Assembly: GCA_934552825.1 (NCBI GenBank)
Contig: CAKTEQ010000003.1
Coordinates: 62,001 to 126,000 of the forward strand
DNA length: 64,000 nucleotides
Direction of reading: 5' to 3'
Source of the DNA: an uncultured Oscillospiraceae bacterium
GTDB lineage: Bacteria; Bacillota; Clostridia; Oscillospirales; Oscillospiraceae
A program made the translations under genes and the position numbers. Of this stretch, positions 37,455 to 45,838 are shown one piece after another. How positions within the stretch are numbered: position 1 is the first letter of the stretch; every line of letters begins with the position of its first letter. The notes beneath the pieces are model-generated. The model did not search any database and was not told where the DNA came from. It saw nothing but the letters and a program-made list of their open reading frames with translations.

Positions 37455-38627
37455 ATGAGAACGGGCATTTTCGGCGGGACCTTCAACCCCCCTCATATCG
37501 GGCATGTCCGCGCCCTGAAGAGGGCCGCGGAGCAGCTGGGACTTGAGAAGGTGCTCGTTATACCCAGCGGCACGCCGCCGCACAAGAAGCTGCCCGCGGG
37601 CAGTCCGGATGAACAAGAGCGCTTTGAGATGGCGCGGCTTGCCTTCAGGTACATTGAAAACGCCGACGTGCTTGATATTGAGCTTGGGAGGAATGATCCG
37701 TGCTACTCATGGCAGACTATTGAGAGACTTAAAGCCCTGGCGCCGGAGGACGAGCTATGGCTGCTTATGGGGGGCGACATGTTTTTGAGCCTGCCCACGT
37801 GGCGGAGAGCGGAGTATATAATGCGCAGCGTGAAAATAGGCGCCTTTTCAAGACTCGGGGAGCAGGACGAAGAACTGAGGGCCTTCGCCCTCAAGCTCAG
37901 GGAAGAGTACGGCTGCGTGAGCGAGATAATACATAATGACCCTGTGGAGATATCCTCCACGCAGGTCAGGGCAATTTTCGCCCGGGGGGAAAACTGTCCC
38001 TTTATAGACAGAAAAGTGATGGACTACATAAAAAAGAAGGGTCTGTACGGCAAGATGAACTATGATTTTAAGACATTTGAAGAGTATGACAGAGAGCACC
38101 TCTCTCCCAAGCGCCTGCGCCATGTGCTGGGCTGCGCGGAGGAGGCGGTGAGGCTTGCAGAACGCTGGGGTGCCGATGAAGACGACGCCCGGGCGGCGGG
38201 ACTGCTTCACGATGTTACAAAAGAGCTCGGCCTGGAAGAGCAGTTGAAATTATGCGATAAATATGGTATTATCCTTGACAATGTGGAGCGGACGGCTCCA
38301 AAACTGCTGCACTCGAAGACAGGTGCGGCGATAGCAAAATACGAGTTTGGAGTGCCGGACAGGGTGGCGGACGCCATATACTGGCACACAACGGGCAAAG
38401 CGGATATGAACCTGCTTGAAAAAGTGCTTTTCATGGCAGATTATATAGAGCCTACAAGGGATTTCGAGGGCGTTGAGGAACTGAGGAAGCTGGCATACGA
38501 GGACCTGGAGGGTTCAATGATGCTGGGACTTGAGATAACAGCCCAAGAGGTCAGAGAACGGGGACAGACGCTTCACGTAAAGAGCGTGGAGGCAATGGAT
38601 TGGCTGAGGGAAAGGGAAGGAAAATGA
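37455..38627 (+). CDS. nadD: Fusion of nicotinate-nucleotide adenylyltransferase and YqeK HD hydrolase
   Basis: A 390-residue two-domain protein. Residues 1-199 are NadD, which makes deamido-NAD from nicotinate mononucleotide and ATP: GIFGGTFNPPHIGH with the HIGH-type motif at 14-17, and ISSTQVR near 167-172. Residues about 205-390 are the YqeK HD-domain hydrolase, known in relatives as a symmetrical Ap4A hydrolase: KRLRHVLGCAEEA, LLHDVTKE with H252/D253, and YWHTTGKADM. The frame is continuous, and the internal Met201 has no ribosome site, so a single polypeptide is expected. The ATG at 37455 has GGAGG upstream. It overlaps the LCP gene by four bases. Confidence 0.93.
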   Translation: MRTGIFGGTFNPPHIGHVRALKRAAEQLGLEKVLVIPSGTPPHKKLPAGSPDEQERFEMARLAFRYIENADVLDIELGRNDPCYSWQTIERLKALAPEDELWLLMGGDMFLSLPTWRRAEYIMRSVKIGAFSRLGEQDEELRAFALKLREEYGCVSEIIHNDPVEISSTQVRAIFARGENCPFIDRKVMDYIKKKGLYGKMNYDFKTFEEYDREHLSPKRLRHVLGCAEEAVRLAERWGADEDDARAAGLLHDVTKELGLEEQLKLCDKYGIILDNVERTAPKLLHSKTGAAIAKYEFGVPDRVADAIYWHTTGKADMNLLEKVLFMADYIEPTRDFEGVEELRKLAYEDLEGSMMLGLEITAQEVRERGQTLHVKSVEAMDWLREREGK

Positions 38628-40111
38628 GCAGCAATAAGGGACGCAGAAGCTATAACGGCGACAATGCAGAGAATATAAGAGAGACAGGCAGCACCAGCGG
38701 AAAACGCTCCAAAGGCGGCAAGCGCCTGTATCAGGACAATGGAGCGGCTCAGGTGACGCGCAGCCGCGCCCAGGAGGATAAGCCCGGGACGCAGACGCCA
38801 AGAAAGGCAAAGAAAAAGACAAGCGGCGGGAAAAAGGCCGTGATCGTCATATGCGTGATACTCGCGGTGCTGCTTGTTGTGGCAGCCGTGGCGGCGGTAT
38901 TCATCAAGACGTATATCAAGGCGCCGAAGATACCGAACAAGACCCGCACTGAAATAGACGCGGACCAGCAGGAACCCCACGAGCAGGACGTGTCCATCGA
39001 CGGTATCGAGGAGCGCGCCGAGGGCTGCTATACCTTCCTGCTCTTTGGTACAGATAAGGGTGGCGGCAATACAGACACGATAATGGTCGTCAAGTACGAC
39101 GTCACGAACCAGCAGATAAACGTCATGAGCATCCCAAGAGACACCTGCGTGAACGTCTCCGCGGGGCTTAAAAAGATAAACGCGGTCTATTCCAACAACG
39201 GCGGCGCTTCCGGCGGCGGTGTCGCGGCGCTGGAGAAGGAGATAAAGAAGATACTCGGCTTCTCCGTGGATTACTACATCCGCGTGGACCTGACCGCCTT
39301 TGAAAAGGTTGTAGACGCCATCGGCGGCGTTGATTTCGATGTGCCGGTGAACATGAATTACTACGACCCGACACAGAATCTCCAGATAAATATTCCGAAG
39401 GGCATGCAGCACCTCAACGGTGAGAATGCTCTCAAGGTCGCCCGCTTCCGTTCGGGCTACGCCAGCGCCGATATCGGGCGTATCGATACGCAGCAGAAGC
39501 TCATGAAGGCAATCGCGGAGCAGACGCTGAAGCTCTCGAACATCGGCAAGGTGGACGATTTTGTCAAGATATTCAAGGAATATGTGGATACGGACCTCTC
39601 CCTGGGTGAGCTCACATGGCTCGCCACTCAGATGATGAGCGTGGACTCCGCAAACATCAATTTCATGACGATGCCGGGCAATACGGGCGCGACTATTAAG
39701 GGCTTGAGCTATGTGACTATCTATGTGAACAAACTCGTTGATATGGTGAACGAATATTTTAACCCCTATGACACACCCATAACAGCCAGCAATCTGAATA
39801 TCCTTACGCTGGACGCCAACGGAAATTACTATTCCACCACAGGCTCCATAGCCGGTGGATTTACGGATTACACCTCAATAACCGGTCTCGGCACGAGCAC
39901 CGGCGGAGATGAAAATCAGGATGAAACACCTCCTGAGGATACATCCGGCGGCGAGGAGGAGACGACGCCCCCCGGCGAGAGCGCCGGCGGGGAGACGGAC
40001 ACACCCCCTGAGGACGGTGTGACCAACACGGAGCCTATCGGCGGCACGGTGGAGGGTACCATCACCATCGAGGGCACCGAAGGGACCGGCGTTATAGACA
40101 ACGCCGCTTGA
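38624..40111 (+). CDS. LytR-CpsA-Psr (LCP) family wall-polymer ligase
   Basis: A 495-residue membrane protein. A charged, Gly/Lys-rich cytoplasmic tail (1-70) and one membrane span (about 76-98) precede the extracellular LCP domain (about 135-330) with FLLFGTDKGGGNTDTIMVV, VMSIPRDTCV and GENALKVARFRSG. These hold the pyrophosphate-lipid-binding aspartates and arginines. LCP enzymes transfer teichoic acid-like or capsule polymers from lipid carriers to peptidoglycan. The last about 80 residues are low-complexity Gly/Glu/Pro/Thr repeats. The ATG at 38624 overlaps the upstream stop; AAGGGAAGG precedes it. Confidence 0.93.
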   Translation: MSSNKGRRSYNGDNAENIRETGSTSGKRSKGGKRLYQDNGAAQVTRSRAQEDKPGTQTPRKAKKKTSGGKKAVIVICVILAVLLVVAAVAAVFIKTYIKAPKIPNKTRTEIDADQQEPHEQDVSIDGIEERAEGCYTFLLFGTDKGGGNTDTIMVVKYDVTNQQINVMSIPRDTCVNVSAGLKKINAVYSNNGGASGGGVAALEKEIKKILGFSVDYYIRVDLTAFEKVVDAIGGVDFDVPVNMNYYDPTQNLQINIPKGMQHLNGENALKVARFRSGYASADIGRIDTQQKLMKAIAEQTLKLSNIGKVDDFVKIFKEYVDTDLSLGELTWLATQMMSVDSANINFMTMPGNTGATIKGLSYVTIYVNKLVDMVNEYFNPYDTPITASNLNILTLDANGNYYSTTGSIAGGFTDYTSITGLGTSTGGDENQDETPPEDTSGGEEETTPPGESAGGETDTPPEDGVTNTEPIGGTVEGTITIEGTEGTGVIDNAA

Positions 40112-40127
40112 GTAAAGGAGAAACAAC

Positions 40128-40490
40128 ATGGCAGATAAAGGGATGACAGCCAACCAGGTGATGCAGGCTGTGGTGGAAGCGCTTCAGGCCAAGAAGGCTA
40201 AGGAAGTCAAAGTGCTGGAGACCGGCGAGCTCACCATACTTGCGGATTATTTTGTAATATGCACAGCCACGTCCACGACCCATATAAAGACCCTCTCCGA
40301 TGAGGTGCAGAAGCAGCTGGAGGAGAAGGGCGAGACGATACTCCACGTGGAGGGGTACCGGTCCGGCGGCTGGGTGCTCATAGATCTCGGCTGCGTGATA
40401 GTGCATATTTTCCTGGACGAGCAGCGGGAGTTTTACAGTCTCGAGCGCCTCTGGGGCGACGCGAAAGAGATAGCTGTCGAAGAAAAATAA
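40128..40490 (+). CDS. rsfS: Ribosome silencing factor RsfS
   Basis: A 120-residue protein that binds ribosomal protein L14 and blocks subunit joining when nutrients are scarce. The family core is EVKVLETGELTILADYFVICTATS, then HVEGYRSGGWVLIDLGCVIVHIFLDEQREFYSLERLWGD. The motif DYFVICTA near residues 39-46 and the closing LWGDA are diagnostic. An AAAGGAG site precedes the ATG. leuS follows after 21 bases, a gene pair seen in many Clostridia. Confidence 0.96.
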   Translation: MADKGMTANQVMQAVVEALQAKKAKEVKVLETGELTILADYFVICTATSTTHIKTLSDEVQKQLEEKGETILHVEGYRSGGWVLIDLGCVIVHIFLDEQREFYSLERLWGDAKEIAVEEK

Positions 40491-40511
40491 CTGAGGAAGA
40501 AGTGGATCGCT

Positions 40512-42920
40512 TTGAAGTACGAGTTTAACAGAATAGAAAAGAAATGGCAGAAGATATGGGACGAGAAGGGCGTCTATAAGGCCTATAACAACGACCCGCG
40601 CAAGAAGTTTTACGGACTTATCGAGTTCCCGTACCCCTCCGGGGAGGGGCTGCACGTGGGTCACCCGAGACCCTACACCGCGATGGATATAATCGCGAGG
40701 AAGCGCCGCATGCAGGGCTACAATGTCCTGTTCCCCATAGGCTTTGACGCTTTCGGTCTGCCCACGGAGAACTTCGCGATAAAGAACCATATGCATCCCA
40801 AGGACGTGACAAAGCGCAATATCGCCCGCTTCACGGACCAGCTCAAGATGCTTGGCTTCAGCTTCGACTGGGACAGAGTCGTGGACACGACGGATCCCAG
40901 CTACTATAAGTGGACTCAGTGGATATTCCTCCAGATGTTCAAGCGGGGGCTCGCGTACAAGGCGTCCATGCCTGTTAACTGGTGCACCTCCTGCAAGTGC
41001 GTGCTTGCGAACGAGGAGGTCGTGAACGGCGTTTGCGAGCGCTGCGGCGCGCCCGTCGTGCGCAAGGAGAAGAGCCAGTGGATGCTCGCGATAACGAAAT
41101 ATGCCCAGCGCCTTATCGACGATCTGGACGATGTTGATTTCATTGAGCGCGTGAAGATCCAGCAGCGCAACTGGATAGGGCGCAGCACCGGCGCGGAGGT
41201 CATATTCAAGACCACCGCCGGGGACGATCTGAAGGTGTTCACCACACGGTGCGACACTCTCTTCGGCGCGACATATATGGTAATAGCCCCCGAGCACGCG
41301 ATGATAGAGAAGTGGGCGGACAAGCTCACAAATATCGAAGCCGTAAGGGAATATCAGGCTGCCGCCGCCCGAAAGTCCGACTTTGAGCGCACTGAGCTCG
41401 TGAAGGAAAAGACGGGCGTGGAGCTTAAGGGCGTCAAGGCTATTAACCCCGTTACAAACAAGGAGATATCCATATTCATCTCCGACTATGTCCTGGCGAC
41501 GTACGGCACCGGCGCCATCATGGCGGTCCCCGCCCATGACACACGCGACTGGGAGTTTGCAAAGCAGTTCGGTCTGCCCATAGTCGAGGTCGTGTCCGGC
41601 GGCGACGTGGAAAAGGAAGCCTTCACAACGAAGGATGACACAGCTATACTCGTGAATTCCGGCTTCCTCAACGGTCTTTCCGTAAAGGAAGCGATCCCGG
41701 TGATGATAAAGTGGCTGGAGGAGCAGGGCATAGGCGAGGAAAAGGTCAACTATAAGCTGCGCGACTGGGTGTTCTCCCGCCAGCGCTATTGGGGTGAGCC
41801 CATACCCATCGTGAAGTGCGGCAAGTGCGGCTATGTGGCGATACCAGAGGAGCAGCTCCCCCTGACTCTGCCGGATGTGGAGAGCTATGAGACCACGGAC
41901 GACGGAGAAAGCCCCCTGAGCAAGATGACGGACTGGGTCAACACCACCTGCCCCTGCTGCGGCGGCCCCGCAAAGCGCGAGACGGACACAATGCCTCAGT
42001 GGGCGGGTTCCTCCTGGTACTTCCTGCGCTATATGGATCCCCATAACGACAAGGCTCTCGCAAGCCGTGAGGCGCTGGACTACTGGTCCCCAGTGGACTG
42101 GTACAACGGCGGCATGGAGCACACGACGCTCCACCTGCTGTACAGCCGCTTCTGGCATAAATTCCTCTATGATATCGGCGTGGTGCCCACAAAGGAGCCC
42201 TACCAGAAGCGCACGAGCCACGGCATGATACTGGGCGAGGGCGGCGAGAAGATGTCCAAGTCCAGAGGCAACGTAGTCAACCCCAACGACATAGTCGATG
42301 CCTACGGCGCCGATACGCTGCGCCTGTATATCATGTTCATCGGCGACTTTGAAAAGGCGGCGCCCTGGTCGGACAATGCCGTCAAGGGCTGCAAGCGCTT
42401 TTTGGACAGGGTGTGGAACCTGGCAGAGCAGAAGCGTGAGGGCGATGCTTACAGCCATGAGAACGAGGCTGTCATCCACCGCACCATCAAGAAGGTGGGC
42501 GAGGATATCGAGAGTATGAAGTTCAATACAGCTATCGCGTCACTCATGTCCCTTGTGAACCAGTATTACGACAAGACGCCAAGCCGGGGAGATATCAGGG
42601 TGCTGCTGGAGCTGATGAGTCCCTTTGCGCCCCATATCGCCGAGGAGCTCTGGGAGATACAGGGCTTTGAGGGACTGGCATGCCAGGCTCAGTGGCCCGC
42701 GTTCGACGAGAGCAAGACCGTCGAGACGGAGTGCGAAATGGCGGTCCAGGTTATGGGCAAGCTTAAGGGGACGATAAAGGTCTCCGCCGACTCTGACGAC
42801 GAGGCCGTGAAGGCGGCTGCGCTGGAAAACGAGAAGGTCGCCAGAGCTGTGGACGGCGGTCAGATCGTAAAGACGATCATCGTAAAGAATAAGCTTATCA
42901 ACATCATCGTAAAGAAATAA
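40512..42920 (+). CDS. leuS: Leucyl-tRNA synthetase
   Basis: Charges tRNA-Leu and edits mischarged products. It has 802 residues, bacterial type. The class I HIGH motif appears as HVGHP (about residues 48-52), the CP1 editing domain is intact ([19 protein letters not shown] and [19 protein letters not shown]), and the KMSKS loop is [10 protein letters not shown]. An anticodon-binding helix bundle and a short C-terminal domain follow. The start is a TTG at 40512, chosen because it gives the standard [13 protein letters not shown]-terminus and no ATG is in frame nearby. It is the last gene of a long co-directional run starting at smc. Confidence 0.97.
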   Translation: MKYEFNRIEKKWQKIWDEKGVYKAYNNDPRKKFYGLIEFPYPSGEGLHVGHPRPYTAMDIIARKRRMQGYNVLFPIGFDAFGLPTENFAIKNHMHPKDVTKRNIARFTDQLKMLGFSFDWDRVVDTTDPSYYKWTQWIFLQMFKRGLAYKASMPVNWCTSCKCVLANEEVVNGVCERCGAPVVRKEKSQWMLAITKYAQRLIDDLDDVDFIERVKIQQRNWIGRSTGAEVIFKTTAGDDLKVFTTRCDTLFGATYMVIAPEHAMIEKWADKLTNIEAVREYQAAAARKSDFERTELVKEKTGVELKGVKAINPVTNKEISIFISDYVLATYGTGAIMAVPAHDTRDWEFAKQFGLPIVEVVSGGDVEKEAFTTKDDTAILVNSGFLNGLSVKEAIPVMIKWLEEQGIGEEKVNYKLRDWVFSRQRYWGEPIPIVKCGKCGYVAIPEEQLPLTLPDVESYETTDDGESPLSKMTDWVNTTCPCCGGPAKRETDTMPQWAGSSWYFLRYMDPHNDKALASREALDYWSPVDWYNGGMEHTTLHLLYSRFWHKFLYDIGVVPTKEPYQKRTSHGMILGEGGEKMSKSRGNVVNPNDIVDAYGADTLRLYIMFIGDFEKAAPWSDNAVKGCKRFLDRVWNLAEQKREGDAYSHENEAVIHRTIKKVGEDIESMKFNTAIASLMSLVNQYYDKTPSRGDIRVLLELMSPFAPHIAEELWEIQGFEGLACQAQWPAFDESKTVETECEMAVQVMGKLKGTIKVSADSDDEAVKAAALENEKVARAVDGGQIVKTIIVKNKLINIIVKK

Positions 42921-42932
42921 GTTCGAAATCCC

Positions 42933-42961
42933 TTGACAAGGGAAAAAAACGTGTTTATAAT
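42933..42961 (+). promoter_or_regulatory. Consensus promoter for rpsU
   Basis: TTGACA at 42933-42938, a 17-base spacer and TATAAT at 42956-42961: a perfect housekeeping promoter, about 55 bases before the ATG. The leader has a short GC hairpin (CGCCC/GGGCG). Confidence 0.9.
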
Positions 42962-43015
42962 TGGATAGTCTAAACGCCCAGGATTTAGCCGGGCGTAACG
43001 GAGGGAGGGAAAACA

Positions 43016-43201
43016 ATGTCAGAAATCCGCGTTAAGGAAAACGAGTCTCTGGACAGCGCTCTTAAGAGATTTAAGCGCAGCTGCGCCAAGTCTGGTGTCC
43101 TGTCTGACCTCCGTAAGAAGGAGTACTATCAGAGCCCCAGCGTGAAGCGCCGTAAGAAGTCTGAGGCAGCTCGTAAGAACAGAAACAAGAAGTTCTATTG
43201 A
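43016..43201 (+). CDS. rpsU: Small ribosomal subunit protein bS21
   Basis: A 61-residue basic ribosomal protein that helps 30S subunits start on natural mRNAs. The N-terminal [19 protein letters not shown] and the Lys/Arg-rich tail ([17 protein letters not shown]) are the family pattern. It is preceded by a perfect promoter and a GGAGGGAGGG site, and followed by a strong terminator, making it a single-gene unit with signs of high expression. Confidence 0.97.
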   Translation: MSEIRVKENESLDSALKRFKRSCAKSGVLSDLRKKEYYQSPSVKRRKKSEAARKNRNKKFY

Positions 43202-43210
43202 TGAGACAAA

Positions 43211-43243
43211 GCGGGGATCCCCGATCGGGATCCCCGCTTTTTT
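43211..43243 (+). terminator. rpsU terminator
   Basis: A perfect 11-bp stem (43211-43221 with 43227-43237), a five-base loop and six T residues. The T run abuts the stop codon of the convergent minus-strand gene. Confidence 0.94.
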
Positions 43244-44018
43244 ATGCTTTGTTTTTCCTGATAATATCCCTGAGCCAGGGCTGTATCTCCGGGTATAGGG
43301 CGATAAAACGCCTGATGCCCCGCAACTCCGCCTGGCGCATTCTGGAGCGCAGACTGCCGAGATCGTCATAAAAGACGCAGTTGAGGCGCTTGCCGCCGTC
43401 AACATATGTGAAGTAATTGGTCTGAAGGTCATGGGAAAAGAAGCTCATGGGCAGGTAGGCGCCGTTCAATTCGTCCAGCTCCCGGCGGGATATCCGCTCG
43501 CTGCAGGTGCACGGGAGGGCAAAACGTTCGCAGCTGACCTCGAGCTCCATGATGAGCCGCCCGGCACCCCATTTTTTAACACACTCGTCAAGCAGTTCGC
43601 AGAAGCTGCCGCCGGAGACAGCCCCCGGTATTTTTATAAAGCAACCCTCGGGGACCGAAGCCGCATATTCCATCGGGACAGTGAAGCTGAGATCATAGCG
43701 CAGCAGCTCAGCTGAAACCTGGCGCAGGAACGCCGAGTATTTGGGGCTGCATTCTCCCTCAATATCCGCAATGACGCCGCGAAAACCGAATTTTGAGCAT
43801 TCGCCCGCAAGCTGGCGGGCGAAAAAACGGGCGTCATCCGGCACCGCGGCGCCGCTGTCAACGTGAAGAACGAGCAGCCCCTTTGAGCAGGGCTCGCATT
43901 CCCGAAAGAGCCTGCCGTTTTTAATTGCGTAATCCATATGAGCCAGAGTGCACCCAAAGCCCCGGGCGGCTGTTTCATCGCAGCAGCGGCAGGCGATTAT
44001 AAGGCTGCCATTATCCAT
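43242..44018 (-). CDS. GH18-like TIM-barrel protein, possibly spore-associated
   Basis: A 258-residue protein that looks like a compact, degenerate glycoside hydrolase 18 barrel. Strand-like pieces follow in order: LIIACRCC, GLLVLHVDS, FRGVIADIEGE (position of the GH18 DxxDxE catalytic strand, but only one Glu remains), LSFTVPMEY, RLIMELEVSC, LNCVFYDDLGSLRSRMRQAELRGIRRFIAL. The last segment closely resembles the final strands of YaaH/YdhD-type spore cortex proteins. No signal peptide is seen. The missing acidic residues suggest binding rather than strong catalysis. AGGGGGA precedes the ATG at 44018. Family assignment is tentative. Confidence 0.6.
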   Translation of the reverse strand: MDNGSLIIACRCCDETAARGFGCTLAHMDYAIKNGRLFRECEPCSKGLLVLHVDSGAAVPDDARFFARQLAGECSKFGFRGVIADIEGECSPKYSAFLRQVSAELLRYDLSFTVPMEYAASVPEGCFIKIPGAVSGGSFCELLDECVKKWGAGRLIMELEVSCERFALPCTCSERISRRELDELNGAYLPMSFFSHDLQTNYFTYVDGGKRLNCVFYDDLGSLRSRMRQAELRGIRRFIALYPEIQPWLRDIIRKNKA

Positions 44019-44033
44019 CTGATATCATCCCCC

Positions 44034-44062
44034 TTGCAGGATCTCGTCAAATCATGTATACT
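44034..44062 (+). promoter_or_regulatory. Promoter for yqeG
   Basis: TTGCAG at 44034-44039, a 17-base spacer and TATACT at 44057-44062, in the divergent region between the GH18-like gene and yqeG. Confidence 0.75.
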
Positions 44063-44100
44063 GTGAAGCTGTTAGAATTATGAGCGCGGCAGGTGAAAGC

Positions 44101-44616
44101 ATGAAGCTGATAGCTGACGGAAAATTCGACTACGTTACGGATATAACCCCCGAAAAACTGAATGATAAGGGCATAAAACTGGTCCTTGCCGACCTGGACA
44201 ATACGCTGGAGCCGTACAATGCCCTGGAGCCGCGGGAGGAGATAATTCGCTGGCATGAGAGCCTGAGGGCGGCGGGCATAACGCTGTGCATAGTGTCCAA
44301 CAATAAAAAAGCCAGCGGCGTCGAGTACCTGGAAAAGCTGGGCGCGCCCTATATAGTAGACGCGAAAAAACCGAAGGCGGACTCCCTGCTCGCCGCTATG
44401 GACAGATTCGGCGGGGACAGGAACAGCACCGTGATGGTGGGCGACCAGACCTTTACCGACGTGCTGGCGGGGCACAGAGCCGGTGTTCCCGTGCTGATGG
44501 TGAGGCCGGTGAAGCTGGAGGACCCGCTGCGTACCCTGCGGTATTGGGCGGAATGGATTTTCCGGGCGCCGCTGAGAAAAAAGGATTTTTTTCGGGAGGA
44601 CCGGAGAAAAAACTGA
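44101..44616 (+). CDS. yqeG: YqeG-family HAD phosphatase
   Basis: A 171-residue HAD-superfamily IIIA phosphatase. The nucleophile motif is LADLDNTLEPY (first Asp the nucleophile), then IVSNNKKASGVEYL (motif II Ser), KKPKADSLLAAM (motif III Lys) and MVGDQTFTDVLAGHRAG (motif IV). The YqeG family is nearly universal in Firmicutes; relatives act on phosphatidylglycerol phosphate, but its substrate here is not shown. The ATG at 44101 has AGGTGA seven bases upstream; an earlier ATG at 44080 has none. Confidence 0.92.
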   Translation: MKLIADGKFDYVTDITPEKLNDKGIKLVLADLDNTLEPYNALEPREEIIRWHESLRAAGITLCIVSNNKKASGVEYLEKLGAPYIVDAKKPKADSLLAAMDRFGGDRNSTVMVGDQTFTDVLAGHRAGVPVLMVRPVKLEDPLRTLRYWAEWIFRAPLRKKDFFREDRRKN

Positions 44617-44637
44617 GGTGGATAGAGCGCAAACCCC

Positions 44638-44666
44638 TTGCAATTAAACCTATTATGTTATAAAAT
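44638..44666 (+). promoter_or_regulatory. Promoter for efp
   Basis: TTGCAA at 44638-44643, a 17-base spacer and TAAAAT at 44661-44666, 44 bases before the efp ATG. Confidence 0.65.
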
Positions 44667-44710
44667 AAAACGAACTGATTTTTGAATCTTTAATTCAGGA
44701 GGATATACAT

Positions 44711-45271
44711 ATGATTTCTGCCAGTGAGTTCAGAAACGGCGTGACTTTCGAAATGGACGGCAACGTCATGCAGGTCGTGGAGTTCCAGCATGTTAAGCCG
44801 GGTAAGGGCGCCGCTTTCGTGCGCACAAAGATGAAGAATGTTATCACAGGCGCTGTGGTCGAGACTTCCTTCAACCCTACAGCAAAGTTTGAAAACGCCT
44901 TCGTCGAGCGCAAGAACATGGAATACAGCTACCAGGACGGCAACCTGTATTACTTCATGAACCCTGAGACATACGAGCTCGAGCCCATCGACGCCAGCGT
45001 CCTGACAGACAGCTTCCGCTTCGTCAAGGAGAACATGGAGTGCACAGTTCTCTCCTACAAGGGCAAGGTGTTCAGCGTTGAGCCCCCCAACTTTGTCGAG
45101 CTGGAGATCACAGAGACTGACCCCGGCTTCAAGGGCGACACAGCCACAAACGTAACAAAGCCCGCAACAGTGGAGACCGGTGCGGAAGTTAAGGTTCCCC
45201 TTTTCATCAACCCCGGCGACAGGATCAAGATCGACACACGTACAGGCGAATATCTCGAAAGAGCGAAATAA
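44711..45271 (+). CDS. efp: Elongation factor P
   Basis: Relieves ribosome stalling at proline runs. It has 186 residues in three beta-barrel domains. Domain I has the tip loop [14 protein letters not shown], with the Lys that can be modified (position about 32-34 of the mature pattern). The C-terminal signature ([29 protein letters not shown]) is complete. AGGAGG lies well spaced before the ATG. It is followed by a small terminator, so it is likely mainly monocistronic. Confidence 0.97.
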   Translation: MISASEFRNGVTFEMDGNVMQVVEFQHVKPGKGAAFVRTKMKNVITGAVVETSFNPTAKFENAFVERKNMEYSYQDGNLYYFMNPETYELEPIDASVLTDSFRFVKENMECTVLSYKGKVFSVEPPNFVELEITETDPGFKGDTATNVTKPATVETGAEVKVPLFINPGDRIKIDTRTGEYLERAK

Positions 45272-45279
45272 TCAGGAAG

Positions 45280-45301
45280 AGGCGGGTAACTCCGCCTTTT
45301 T
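45280..45301 (+). terminator. Terminator after efp
   Basis: A 6-bp GC-rich stem (45280-45285 with 45292-45297) with a T run; modest strength, so read-through into the next gene is possible. Confidence 0.7.
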
Positions 45302-45330
45302 CACTATATGATGAAAGTGAGGTTTTTAGT

Positions 45331-45765
45331 ATGACAGTATCTGAGAAGGTTGCCCACCTGAGAGGTCTTGCCGAGGGCATGGAGATAGAGAAGTCCGAGA
45401 GCAAGGAGGCAAAGCTGCTCCTCGCGGTCATCGACACTCTAGAATACGTGTCCATGGCTCTGAACGACCTGGAGGATAACGACATTGCCATCGGCGACGA
45501 GCTGGACGCTATGGGCGAAGAGCTGGATGCCATCAGCGATGACCTTTCCGATGTTGAGGACGTGGTTTTTGAGGATGATGAAGACGATGAGGACTGGGAC
45601 GAGGAGGACGACGCTTATTACTCCGTGAAGTGCCCCGGCTGCGGCGAAGAGATAGTCATCGGCGAGAGTGTCCTTGAGGACGGGAGCCTGCCCTGCCCCA
45701 ACTGTGGCGCGGAGCTGGAGTTCGACGGCATCATCGATGAGGATGAAGCTGAGGACGAGGAATAA
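45331..45765 (+). CDS. CD1247-like zinc-ribbon protein with acidic linker
   Basis: A 144-residue protein resembling the Clostridia-wide CD1247 N-terminal-domain family. The N-terminal helical part (MTVSEKVAHLRGLAEGMEIEKSE, LAVIDTLEYVSMALNDLE) is about 65 residues. A very acidic linker (EDDEDDEDWDEEDD, about 86-99) follows. The C-terminal zinc ribbon has two CPxC knuckles (CPGCGEE and CPNCGAEL) and an acidic tail. Such ribbons bind nucleic acid or protein, but no function is established that I can name. It lies after efp with a weak terminator between them and ends at a bidirectional terminator. Confidence 0.78.
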   Translation: MTVSEKVAHLRGLAEGMEIEKSESKEAKLLLAVIDTLEYVSMALNDLEDNDIAIGDELDAMGEELDAISDDLSDVEDVVFEDDEDDEDWDEEDDAYYSVKCPGCGEEIVIGESVLEDGSLPCPNCGAELEFDGIIDEDEAEDEE

Positions 45766-45790
45766 TCACCCGAATAATTGATAAGAAAGC

Positions 45791-45830
45791 AAAAACTCCG
45801 TACAGCGTCCGCTGTACGGAGTTTTTCTTT
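45791..45830. terminator. Bidirectional terminator between convergent operons
   Basis: A perfect 16-bp stem (45791-45806 with 45811-45826) with a four-base loop and A and T runs on either side. It ends both the CD1247-like gene and the minus-strand ABC operon. Confidence 0.93.
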
Positions 45831-45838
45831 TTATTGGA

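Noticed and set aside
40092..42479. 795-codon open frame antisense to leuS
   Set aside because: It lies fully opposite leuS and rsfS, has no ribosome site or recognisable domain, and arises from GC-biased third positions.
42921..43015. Possible tRNA fragment (GTTCGAAATCCC) before rpsU
   Set aside because: It resembles a T-arm by chance, but no acceptor, D or anticodon arm can be drawn.
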